The notes below the pieces were generated by a model. It worked only from the letters and a program-made list of their open reading frames with translations. It made no database searches and was not told the DNA's origin. Shown one piece after another: positions 29,513-38,566 of a stretch of 64,000 nucleotides of DNA (its first letter is position 1; each line of letters starts with the position of its first letter). This DNA comes from Streptomyces sp. SW4 (GTDB lineage: Bacteria > Actinomycetota > Actinomycetes > Streptomycetales > Streptomycetaceae): positions 124,001 through 188,000 of the forward strand of contig QKWM01000001.1 in assembly GCA_003248315.1 (NCBI GenBank). The letters run 5' to 3'. Made by a program: the position numbers and the translations under genes.

Positions 29513-30007
29513 ATGGCGGTCGAGTCGACGGAGACTGCATGGCGGATTCAGGCGGCTGTTGCAGATTTGACAGCCAAGGCTGATTCGAAAGCCTCGTTTG
29601 CACTGACCATGCAATCCACGGCCTTGGCTGTCTTAGGACTGCTTGCCAGTTCTCGGCGGTCCGCGGGTGTCCTCGACTCGGGCGTATCACGGTTGTTGCT
29701 GTGGTGCGGCGTCTTGCTCATGGTGGGTGGCGCCTGCTGCGCCGCCTGGGCCATTTCGCCGAACCTTCGAAAGGCGCGGCGGGGGCCGGGGCGTGACGAC
29801 GACTTTCTGTACTTCGGGCATGTTCGGCATTTCGAACCGGCGGAGCTCGAAGAGGTCCTCCGGGACAGAGACCCGTTGCCACCGCTGTCGCGGCAATTGG
29901 TGGTGATGAGCGAGATCGCCTGGGTTAAGCACCGCCGTGTGCAGTGGTCGCTGATGTTGGCAGTTGCGGGCTGCACCGCCTTTGCTCTGGCGACGGTGGT
30001 CGGATGA
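29513..30007 (+). CDS. Pycsar-type transmembrane effector (PycTM-like)
   Basis: 164 residues, unbroken. Layout: N-terminal helix with TAWRIQAAVADLTAKADSKA, membrane helix 1 (about 27-45), membrane helix 2 (about 59-81) ending in SPNLRK, a soluble stretch with FLYFGHVRHFEPAELEEVL, and helix LSRQLVVMSEIAWVKHRRVQ leading to a last membrane helix (143-164). This pattern, including the Y-F-G and the K-rich helix before the last membrane segment, is that of the Pycsar effector membrane domain, which damages the membrane when a cyclic nucleotide accumulates. Start ATG 29513 after GGGGGAGGG (TTG 29510 possible). ATGA overlap with the next gene. Confidence 0.78.
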   Translation: MAVESTETAWRIQAAVADLTAKADSKASFALTMQSTALAVLGLLASSRRSAGVLDSGVSRLLLWCGVLLMVGGACCAAWAISPNLRKARRGPGRDDDFLYFGHVRHFEPAELEEVLRDRDPLPPLSRQLVVMSEIAWVKHRRVQWSLMLAVAGCTAFALATVVG

Positions 30008-30738
30008 CCTACCAGGAAGGCAGGACGCTGATGAACTTCTGCTCCCTGGTATCCGCCGACGTATGGCGCGACCTCGTGGAGCGCGGGCGCCGGCGAACGT
30101 TTCGGCGTGGATCCGTGCTGCTGCGAGAAGGGGAGTCGCCGGACTCCGTGATCGCGCTGGTCGACGGCCTGGTGAAGGTGACGCAGATCAACGAGTGCGG
30201 GGACGAACTGACGCTGACGCTGCGCGGACCAGGCGAAGTGCTCGGGGAAATGGGCGCCTTACTCGGGCGACCACGCTCGGCCACCGTCACCGCAGTCCGT
30301 CCGTGTACGGGGTTTGTTCTGCCATCCCATGCCTTCCGCGGCTACATAGAGCGTCATCGTCTGGAGACAGTGGTGTACCAGCTGACCGTAGAACGGCTGA
30401 ACAGCCACGAACGCCTGCGAGCGGACCTCGCGCACCTGCCACGCGTGGCGCGCATGGCCCGAATCGTCAGTCACCTCGCAGACGAAATCGGCCACCCGCA
30501 CGGCGAGGACGGCGTGGTCGTCGAGTTGGGCATGGTCCGCACAGAGCTGGCCACCATGGCGGCCATGAGCCGCTCATCAGCACTTGACGCTCTCAGTCAG
30601 CTGCAGGCGGCCGGTGTCCTCACACTCGGCCGCCGGAATCTGGTCATCAACGATGTCGCCCACCTCAGGGCAGCCGCCCGTGACGAGAAGCAGCTTCCGG
30701 GCGGCATCGGATGCCAGGGCGACGCACCCAACATGTGA
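30004..30738 (+). CDS. Crp/Fnr-family cyclic-nucleotide-binding regulator
   Basis: 244 residues, unbroken, ATG 30004 overlapping the effector stop (an ATG at 30031 is also possible). The cyclic-nucleotide domain has FRRGSVLLREGESPDSVIAL and the phosphate-binding cassette GEVLGEMGALLGRPRSATVT with the conserved Arg-Ser-Ala-Thr. The long C-helix and HTH follow (ELATMAAMSRSSALDALSQL). It can sense the product of the cyclase coded two genes on and may control the operon or the effector. A palindrome at 30807-30822 lies in the only sizeable gap of the operon. Confidence 0.83.
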   Translation: MTYQEGRTLMNFCSLVSADVWRDLVERGRRRTFRRGSVLLREGESPDSVIALVDGLVKVTQINECGDELTLTLRGPGEVLGEMGALLGRPRSATVTAVRPCTGFVLPSHAFRGYIERHRLETVVYQLTVERLNSHERLRADLAHLPRVARMARIVSHLADEIGHPHGEDGVVVELGMVRTELATMAAMSRSSALDALSQLQAAGVLTLGRRNLVINDVAHLRAAARDEKQLPGGIGCQGDAPNM

Positions 30739-30806
30739 CTCAGCGCACACCCGTACCGTCCAGTCCTGGACCATCTCGTCCCTGCTGCTCCACGAAGGTC
30801 GTGTTC

Positions 30807-30822
30807 GCCGCGATTTCGCGGC
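30807..30822. promoter_or_regulatory. Palindrome upstream of the cyclase gene
   Basis: GCCGCGA-TT-TCGCGGC has perfect 7-bp arms and ends 27 bases before the cyclase ATG. It could be an operator for the Crp/Fnr protein or an mRNA hairpin in the 110-base gap. It does not match the E. coli Crp consensus. Confidence 0.4.
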
Positions 30823-30848
30823 ACAGCACCCGACGAGAGGAGCGGCAC

Positions 30849-31633
30849 ATGTTGCCGTCTTGGGAGCCGTTGTGGCCCTACCGGGCCGTACTGGCAGTGG
30901 ACGCCCGCAACTTCAGTGCGCTGGACAGCAAGGGCATGCAGCAAGTGAACGCCGACATCCTGCCGTTGCTGTCCGAGGCACTCAGCGCCAGCAACGTGAG
31001 CGCTCAGTGGCAGTTGCGGGTGTTCGGCCAGCATGGCGGAGACAGCTACGTCGCCGGCATGGACCCGGAGGTACTGCCCGCGCTGGTGGGCTGCTTCCCC
31101 GGTGCCCTGAGGCAGGCTTTGCGGCGTCGACGCGCGGATAGTCCCGCCAGTACACCGCTGCAGCTCAGGGTCAGCATCCACGTCGGCCCGCTGCCGCACA
31201 CCGGGCTGGGCGTACCGATGGTGCACACCCACCGGCTCCTGGACGACGACGCACTGCGCGCCCTGCTGAGCCGCGCGAACCCGGAGATCACCAACACCGC
31301 GGTGATCATCTCGCAACGCGTCTACGAGGACGTTTTCGAAAGCGGCTGCGTCAACGGCGACGTCCTGCCCGACCAGTTCATGCGGCACCTGGTAAAGGTG
31401 AAGAAGTTCCAGCAGCCGGCCTATGTACACATCCCCGGCTTCGACTGGCGGCTCGCGGACCCGGACATCTTCGAACCCCTCGACACAACGGATGCGGCCA
31501 CTGAGCAGCCGGCCCTGCGCCCGGAGCATCCCCTCAGTCGGCTTCCACGGCCCCGGGCACGGTCAGCTTCAGTCACACGGGCGAGCACGGCATCCAGGCC
31601 TACAACCACTTCGGCGCCGGGCGGGGGCAGTGA
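30849..31633 (+). CDS. Class III nucleotide cyclase with C-terminal docking motif (1 frameshift)
   Basis: About 261 residues, ATG 30849 after GAGAGGAG. Cyclase landmarks: AVDARNFSAL with metal-binding Asp18, HGGDSYVAG with Asp65, and LRVSIHVGP (Arg107, His111, Gly113), which matches the R-x-G-I-H-x-G strand of class III cyclases. The base it cyclises cannot be read from the sequence; with a PycTM-like effector a pyrimidine is a fair guess. One C is missing near 31540. After repair the tail is Pro/Ser-rich and ends TVSFSHTGEHGIQAYNHFG plus six residues. The same motif opens the next protein. The stop overlaps the next ATG (TGATG). Confidence 0.75.
31565..31606 (+). repeat. 42-bp repeat, copy 1 (cyclase C-terminal motif)
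   Basis: Codes SFSHTGEHGIQAYN at the end of the cyclase. It matches copy 2 at 31792-31833 at 39 of 42 bases in the same codon frame. The copies are 185 bases apart. Confidence 0.9.
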
Positions 31634-33698
31634 TGATCGACAACGAGCAGGGCCAGCGAGAAGACGCGGAGACCACGGCGCCATCGGCGGAGCCACCGCC
31701 CGTGGCGCCCGTCAAACCGAACGAGCCCCCAGGCTACCCTGCACCGCCAGAGGGCGGCGAGCCGAACGGCCAGCCGCAGTCCAGCTCTGTGAGCTTCAGT
31801 CACTCCGGTGAGCACGGCATCCAGGCCTACAACTTGCACCTGAACGGTGATCAGGTGATCCCCGTCCCCATCACCGAGAGCGACGCCGACTACAAGGCGA
31901 GCCAGGACGGCCGGTTCGTCCCGCCGCGCAACACAGACCAGTGGGAGGCCGCTTCCAAACTGCTGAACGAATACGGACTAATCGTGCTCTGCGCAGCCCA
32001 GGGCACCGGCCGGCGCACGGCTGCCATACGCCTGCTGCGTACCGTGACTAGCCCTCCGCCGACCCTCTTCGACCTTGACCCGGAATGGTCCAAGCCCTCG
32101 GTCCGCCCACTGCCGAAAGAGGCGGGATGGGATGCATCCTCGATCTCTCCGACCTCGCGGAGGAACCTGGTGAGCGGCTGGGCACCGACCTGGTCAGCTA
32201 CGGGGCGGAGCTGCGCAAGAACAACTCCTTCCTCGTCATCCTGGCCACACCCGCCGACTGGTACGGCCACTGGGCCGAACCAACGCTGCCCTGCACCGTC
32301 CGGCTGGAGTCGCCCGACGCGCGCGCCCTCGTCACAGCGGAATTCCGGGCGAACTACCGCGGCGATCGTGTGACCTGGTTGGACAGGCCGGAGTTCGCTG
32401 GCATCTGGAAGGCCAACCCGTCCGCGCGCGCCGCGTGGCGCCTGGCCGACCGTCTGCTCCGGGCGTCCGGCCCGGAGCAGATCCAGGCGATCCTCGATGA
32501 GTTCGGCGACTGGCACAGGGAAGTCGAGAAACTCCTCAGCAGGAATCGGGAGACGGGGACGACGCGCAACTGCTGTCCACTCGGGTCACGGTCTGGGCCG
32601 GCGCCCTGCTGCACGGAGGACAGCGCAGGTCCGTCATCAAGGCAGCCGATGACCTCCTGACGCGACTCGGGCTCGAACGCCACCCTGTCAAGGTTCTGGC
32701 CGACGCCACCACATCGAGCCGCCTGGACGCCGCGGAGATCACTTGCGACGGAGATCGGGCCTTCCACGACACGCAGAAAGAAGGCCTGCCCGCCGCCATC
32801 CTGCGTCACCTGTGGGACGAGTTCCCCACCCAGCACGAACTCCTGCGCAAGTGGGCCATCGGCATCGCCGCAGACCGGACCGTCCCGGAAGAGGACGCCC
32901 GGCTGATCACCACCGCACTGTGGAAACTGGCGGCGCACCGCCACGACCGGGCCATCCTCGACGGACTGGCGAGCGACCTCAAGGGCGCCCGGAGGGTCCT
33001 GGCCGTCGAAGCCCTCACCAAAGCAGCCGGGGACGCCGAGTTCGGCCGCTACGTCAGGGACCGCCTGCGCCAGTGGATGGACGCCAAGAACCCTTCGGAC
33101 GACAAAGTCGACCTCGTCATCGAGATCTGCGCAGGCCCCTGGGGGATCCAACAGCCGACCCTCGCCCTGACACGGCTGGGCAAAGCCGCAGGCCACAAGA
33201 CGTTCGGCTCCGCAACCGTCGTCAATGCCTTCCAGCAACTCGCTCTGCAACGACCAGACGATGTGCGCAAGGCCGTCGACCAATGGCTCACCGACGCCGA
33301 AAGCCGGCCCGCCGACGAGACCCTGCGCCGCCAGACGCTCGGATCCTTCCTCGCCCTCGTCTCCAGCGACGAGGGAACAGACCTGATCCTGAACAACACA
33401 CACGACACCGAAGCCCGGCTGCGCATCATCCACGCATGGCAGAAACTGCTGTCTACCGACGACGCCGTGGACGCGGTTGTCACGCAACTGTCGCGATGGC
33501 ATGAGCGATTCCAAGAGGACCTCGACCGCCGGGAAGCCGCGGTGGACGTCCTCGCCGACATCTTCGCCCCACCCAGCCTCCGCCCGGTCTCGACCGGCTC
33601 ATGGTGACGGAAGAAGCGGCCATCCTCCCTTCTGGCGCGAGGTCCTGGTGTTGGCCGCCAACCGCTACCAGGCCTTCAAGGAGGCATCGACCCCTTGA
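31633..33698 (+). CDS. Large P-loop protein with N-terminal docking motif (4 lost bases)
   Basis: About 689 residues after repair. A Pro/Glu-rich leader (1-50) carries VSFSHSGEHGIQAYNLHLNG at 53-72. Next is LIVLCAAQGTGRRTAAIRLL (116-135), a Walker A in which Arg replaces the usual Lys, then GCILDLSDLAEE (Walker B-like) and NSFLVILATPADW. The rest is helical, with repeated-looking segments such as QQLALQRPDDVRKAVDQWL. It resembles a STAND-like sensor/switch protein, but I cannot name a family. Breaks near 32128, 32560, 33580 and 33628. Overlaps the cyclase stop by one base and the next gene by four. Confidence 0.68.
31792..31833 (+). repeat. 42-bp repeat, copy 2 (P-loop protein N-terminal motif)
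   Basis: Codes SFSHSGEHGIQAYN, residues about 54-67 of the P-loop protein. Differs from copy 1 at three bases, one of them a Thr/Ser change. Confidence 0.9.
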
Positions 33699-34488
33699 CG
33701 ACCGACGGACCCGGCCCGTGGTGGAACTGCCGGCGCAGTCGGATCCGGGCCCAGTGGCCCACACGCCTGCCCGGCATCCGCTTCTACGCCCGCGGCACCC
33801 TCACCTACCAGGCACACTCCAACATCAAGGCCGGCGGCGCAGCCACCGCCCGAGCCGCCGCACGACTCGCCCTGGACGAACTCGGCCGCGGTATCACCCA
33901 GAACCACATGCCCGAAGAGCTCACCGCCGCACAAGAAAGCCTCACACTCGCCGCGGCGCACTGGCACACCCCAAGGACACACCAGGCCTCTGGCTCAAGG
34001 CGCACATCACCCTGCTGCTCACCGAGCAAGACGCCAACCGCTCACAGAGATACCAAGACGCCATACGCGAGGTGACACTCCAGCTCGCGCAGGAACACGA
34101 ACGCCGAGAACGGTTCAGACAAGCGGTCTTCGACAGCCCGGACGCCACGCGTATCTGGTGGCTCGACCGCCACCTGGACGACCTGGAATCCCTCGACTGG
34201 GACCTCTTCAAGAAGAAGATCCTCCCCCTCGTCGGCGCGGCCGACGACACCCAGTCCAAGGCCGAACGCGTCGCCCACACCCTCCTGTACGTCTGGGAGA
34301 AACTGGGCAACGACCCGGGACAACACGCCCGCTTCACCACCACCGTCCGCACCGTCCTGGACCAGATGGGATGGAACGACGTGCTCGCCTGGCCGGCACC
34401 GGGCGAGCCGTCAGCGGCTGATGCGTCCGAGAGCGTCAGCGATGGCGCAGAGCCGCGCCCTGTCACCGAGGTGGGCACGGCCCGATGA
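33695..34488 (+). CDS. Unknown protein, fifth gene of the cyclase operon (1 frameshift)
   Basis: About 264 residues from TTG 33695, which overlaps the previous stop (TTGA). No signal or membrane segment. The first half contains IRFYARGTLTYQAHSNIKAG and AARLALDELGRGI. The second half has a long charged helix (RYQDAIREVTLQLAQEHER) and FDSPDATRIWWLDRHLDDLE. One base is missing near 33975. I do not recognise a family. Coupling at both ends says that it is made with the P-loop protein. Confidence 0.62.
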
Positions 34489-34676
34489 AGCTATCCGCCC
34501 TGCGCTGGCTGATCGACCCGGCAACCAGCCTCCTGGCCCTGCGGCTTCGTGCTCAAGAAGGCGGCCGGATGTCCTATGACGCGGCCTGGCGGCTGGCCCG
34601 GGTGACCCGCCACCCCGACGAAATGGTGTACCGGCACCACGGACATCTGGCCGAGGACTCCAGCGACGAAAGGTAG
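34485..34676 (+). CDS. Unknown 63-residue protein, last gene of the cyclase operon
   Basis: ATG 34485 overlaps the previous stop (ATGA). It begins MKLSALRWLIDPATSLLALR and continues YDAAWRLARVTRHPDEMVYR, a basic helical peptide without membrane character. The family is not recognised. Coupling argues that it is real. Confidence 0.55.
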   Translation: MKLSALRWLIDPATSLLALRLRAQEGGRMSYDAAWRLARVTRHPDEMVYRHHGHLAEDSSDER

Positions 34677-34775
34677 TGAGTGATCAATGAAAAGGGTGGT
34701 GCTCATAACATAACGCCAGCTCCCGGACGCGGAGTTGTGGATCCCACCTTCAGTACCTGCGGGCGTGCCACGTTC

Positions 34776-34821
34776 CCGAACTCGTTCCGCTGCGTGCCCG
34801 CATGGTAGGCAACGAGTTCGG
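34776..34821. terminator. Hairpin between the two convergent defence operons
   Basis: CCGAACTCGTT (34776-34786) and AACGAGTTCGG (34811-34821) are perfect 11-bp arms around a 24-base loop. It sits between the plus-strand cyclase operon and the minus-strand Gabija-like pair, so a shared terminator or transcript-end hairpin is likely. There is no U tract. Confidence 0.5.
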
Positions 34822-34915
34822 CGATCGCAGCAGGAGCGACGACTCGGGGCAAGGAGGCCGTTGGGGAGTCTCCAGGTCCAGGGTGACCGTCGAGGCGCTC
34901 GCGCCCTTCCCGGGG

Positions 34916-36561
34916 TCAAGGGTGCACGGTCCCTGACGCGAACCAGTCGTAGGCGTTGGGCAGGGCTTCGTTGGGGACGTCGGTGAGGAAGACGACCGCG
35001 AGGCCACGGCGGGCTCTGGAGCACGAGACGTAGAAGAGGTTGCGTGATCGCTCCAGTCGTTTCTCGAGGTCACGGCCGGTGAGCATCTTGCCCATGTTGT
35101 ACTGGGTCCACGACCCGTCGTCGATGATCACGATCACGTTGTCGAACTCGTCGCCCTTGACTCCATGCTGGGTGTGGAACGGGGTGAGCTGCTCGCGGTA
35201 CTCGATGAAGCGGATGACTTCCTTGTAAGGGACTTCCCGCAGGGCGTTAGAGAATTCGGCCAGCTTTGCGTCGTAGCCTTCGAGGTCTTCAGACCTCCGT
35301 CGGCGTTCGAGGTCGCTGAGCTTGCGGGGCACTGACAGAAGGTGCTGCCGCGCCATGTGGTCGAGTACGTCACCGATTGTTCCGGACTCTCGCACCGTGG
35401 TCAGTTGTCTGATGTCGCCTGCGATCCGCTGCTTGTCAGCGTGACTTGTGATGGTGGTCCGTCCTGCCACCAAAAGGCTTGTGAGCTCTGCATAGTCGAG
35501 CGCGTGGAAGGCACGACAGAGAGCTTCGACCCGGCTGAAATATTCGATGTACGGCTCGTCGTTGTCCAGAAGCTTGTCGCGACCTCGAGAGCCGAGGATC
35601 TGGTACTGCTGCAGAAGGGCACCGTAGGACAGGGCTCCCGCGATCCCTCGGTGGGTGAGCATCAGGTAGCTGGTGGTGTCGTCGCTCCAGCCCAGTTCGG
35701 CGAGTTGCCGGCGAGCCGCATCCAGGCGTGGCTGGCCAGTGGGCAGGGCGGAGTTGAGGAAGAGGTGCACTTCCCCGTCTGTGTGCTCGCCCACCGCTTC
35801 CTGCCGCAGCTCGGGACGGATCTTGTTGAGAACGGCGACAACCGGGGGAGAGCAGCGGTAGTTCTCGTGCTTGGTGATGACGGTCAGCTTGGAATGCAGA
35901 ACGGCGCCCTGCCCCGTGGCGTAGATCTTCTGCATGGAGTCGCCGAACAGGCCAACGACGCAGGACTGGCGGCCGGCCCCGGCGAGGTGGTCGAGCAGCA
36001 GGCGGATCGTCTTGGGAGAGGTGTCCTGGTACTCATCCACGAAGACGACGGGGTAGCAATCGGCGATGAGACGCGTGAGTTTGGGATGCCGGGTCACCAT
36101 GCGCAGCGCGAGGTCGATGACCTCGTCGTGGGATATCTCCCCCGGTCCAGGCGCCGTCGCCGGTCGACATACTGGACAGGCGGCAGAGGGCTGGTGAGCT
36201 CGCTGAGATCCTCGGGCGTCGGCAGAGCCTCGTTATATTCAATGATCTGCTGCCACAGCTCGGCTCCGAAGTCCTTGATGATCTCCCAGAGAAACTCATG
36301 GATGGTTGCAACCGCCACGAGCGGGTTGTCGTGGATCCGGTCGGTGATCTTGCGTTTGGCCACGTTGGTGAAGGTGATGCATGCGATGCGACGGCCCTTG
36401 CTCGCCAATTCCGACCCCTGGCTGCGGAGGCTGTGCTCCAGAGCCTCGACCAGTGTCGTCGTCTTGCCGGCGCCGGCACCGGCCTCCACCAGGAAGCTAC
36501 GCCGTGCTTCCAGTTCACCGATGACCTTGTCGATCGTCGTCTTCACGGTAGTGTCAGCCAC
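34916..36561 (-). CDS. gajB: UvrD/PcrA-like helicase, GajB-like (1 frameshift)
   Basis: About 548 residues. SF1 motifs in order: I VEAGAGAGKTTTL, Ia CITFTNVAKRKI, II VFVDEYQDTSP, III FGDSMQKIY, IV KHENYRCSP, V HGVKGDEFDNVIV, VI LFYVSCSRARRG. One G is missing in a run near 36143. It is coded directly after, and overlapping by 19 bases, an OLD-family nuclease, the Gabija layout. In Gabija, GajB senses or unwinds DNA and joins the GajA nuclease in cutting DNA after phage-induced nucleotide depletion. Confidence 0.85.
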
Positions 36562-38566
36562 TGCAGGCCCTCGTCGATGTACCGGGGCACCTTCCAGCCG
36601 TCCAGAAGCATGGCGTCGAAGGCGAAGTCTGTCTTGTGGTCACGGAGATTCTCCGCGATCTGGTATGCCTGCGTCGCGATTGCTGCCTCGCTGAGGTGCT
36701 CGCCCACAGTGCGGTCGAAGTGCCCCTTCAGAGCGAGGCCGGAGATGTTGTCGGCGAGGACAAGGGCGTTGGCGATGATGAAGGCGTCTTCGAAGCTGCG
36801 GCCGAAGGATCCGCCTGGCTGTTCGGGCACCTGATAGGCGACTCGAACGTTCTTGCTCACCTTGTCTTCGTTTGGTGTGGTGAGCAGTTCGGTGATGACT
36901 TCCTTGCCTGGAAGCCAGTGCTTCAGGGTGGAGTTGGAGGTGCTGGCGCCCGGGGTGGCAGGATGACAGCCGAGGCGCTTCTTCTGGACGGGTCGACGGA
37001 GTCGATGTCCGTGATGATGAGGGTTTTGACGTTGAGGAACTCCAGCAGGCTGCGGAAGCGGACTGCGTAGGCGTCGCCCACTTCGATGACCGAGACGTAC
37101 TGGTGCTGCAGACGCGCTGCGCAACGGGCGATCATCTTCGGCAGGAGGAGACGTTCGGCTGTCCCCTCGATGAGGATGATCTTGTCTGCGAAGAACATGT
37201 CGCAGCGGTGCAGTTCCATGTACTGCTCCAGGAACCGCAGAGTCTCCCTGCCGTCGCTCCTCTTCTTGACGCTGGCCCGGAACGTGGACATGTCCTTGAT
37301 GGTGACGTGATGCTCCGCGGCGTCGAAGTAGCGGATCTTCGAGAAACCGCTCCTGGCGACCATGTGGGACGAGTGCGTGGTGATGACGACCTGCACCTTC
37401 CGGTCGGTCTTGCTCCGGATGTACTCCTCGATGTTCTTGATGAACGTCTCCTGCATCTGGGGATGCAGGTGGGCCTCAGGTTCCTCGATAAAAAGGATCT
37501 GCAGCGCAGGCTGTGGGCTAGCCTTGCTGCAGCTCTCGATGAAGCCCCTGATCTGCAAAATAGTGAAGATGAGCTTGCTGTAGCCAAGGCCGTTGTGGCC
37601 TTCAGGCAGCGGGTACTGATCATCCCCGGAGGGGTACTGGATCCGGGTGCTCCCACGCAGGACGGCAGCGCCCTCGATCAGAGCGACGATCCGAGGTGGG
37701 TGCAGTGGAGACATCAGTTCCAGGCCGAAGCGACTCAGGTCGTCGAGGAACGGCTCGAAGAGTTCGTCGTAGTTGGAGTCCAGCTCCTTCGACGCCAGCG
37801 CGAGCGCATCTTCGATCCGGTCGACATTCTGTCCACGGTTGTCATCACTGCTTGAGGCCCGGTAGTAGGCCTCGAACGTCTTCGATAGGGTCCGGGTCTT
37901 GTCCGCAGGAGTGTCGTCGAACTTGTTCTGCGCGTAGATGAAGCGGACGGCGAGTATCGACCGCGCGGCAGTCGGCTTGAGTTCACGACTGACCGAGTCA
38001 TCGACGGGGCTCACTGTACGGTACGTCGCCGTAAAGTGCTCGTTGAACTTCCGACGCAGCCACTTGTAGCTGTCGAACTGGCTCCCAGCACGGCGAGCGG
38101 CTTCGCTGAAGTCCGCAAGGAGCTTCACCGGGTCGCCGGCAGCCAGCGTGGCAACGATGCGGACACTGCGGCAGGTCTCGTCGAGATCGAGGATGGCGGT
38201 GCTGATGGGGGCGAGGTCGTCCTCCTCGTCGTATTCGACCGTGATCGCGAGACGAATGGCCGGCACTAGCTCAAGCGCCTTGCTCCGCAGAGCTTCAGCC
38301 GCCTCTCTGTCGCCCGCAGTGTCCAGCTGCCCGGCGTCAGCGAACTGTCGGCGAGCGTGCTCCAGGTCGGCAATGCGACTTGTGGTGAAGTCCTCAAGGA
38401 CGAACTTTACATCGTCACTCGGGCTGAAGAATTTCTCGAACAGATTAACGAATGAGGTCTTGCCGCTGTTGTTCCGGCCTACGACCAGTGTCGTCGACGC
38501 GTCGATCTGGATCTCCGCGTCATGCAAGGCGCGGAAGTTAGCCACTTTGGCGTGGGTGACGTGCAT
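36543..38566 (-). CDS. gajA: OLD-family ATPase-Toprim nuclease, GajA-like (1 frameshift)
   Basis: About 674 residues from ATG 38566. The ABC-type ATPase has Walker A LVVGRNNSGKTS (residues 28-39), LFIEEPEAHLHP (Walker B region) and VITTHSSHM. The Toprim nuclease domain has ILIEGTAERLLLP (metal Glu) and LIITDIDSVDP (DxD). One C is missing near 36985, after which VQKKRLGCHPATPGAST continues the domain. It is about 100 residues longer than the well-studied GajA. The upstream gap contains the right end of the island. Confidence 0.87.
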
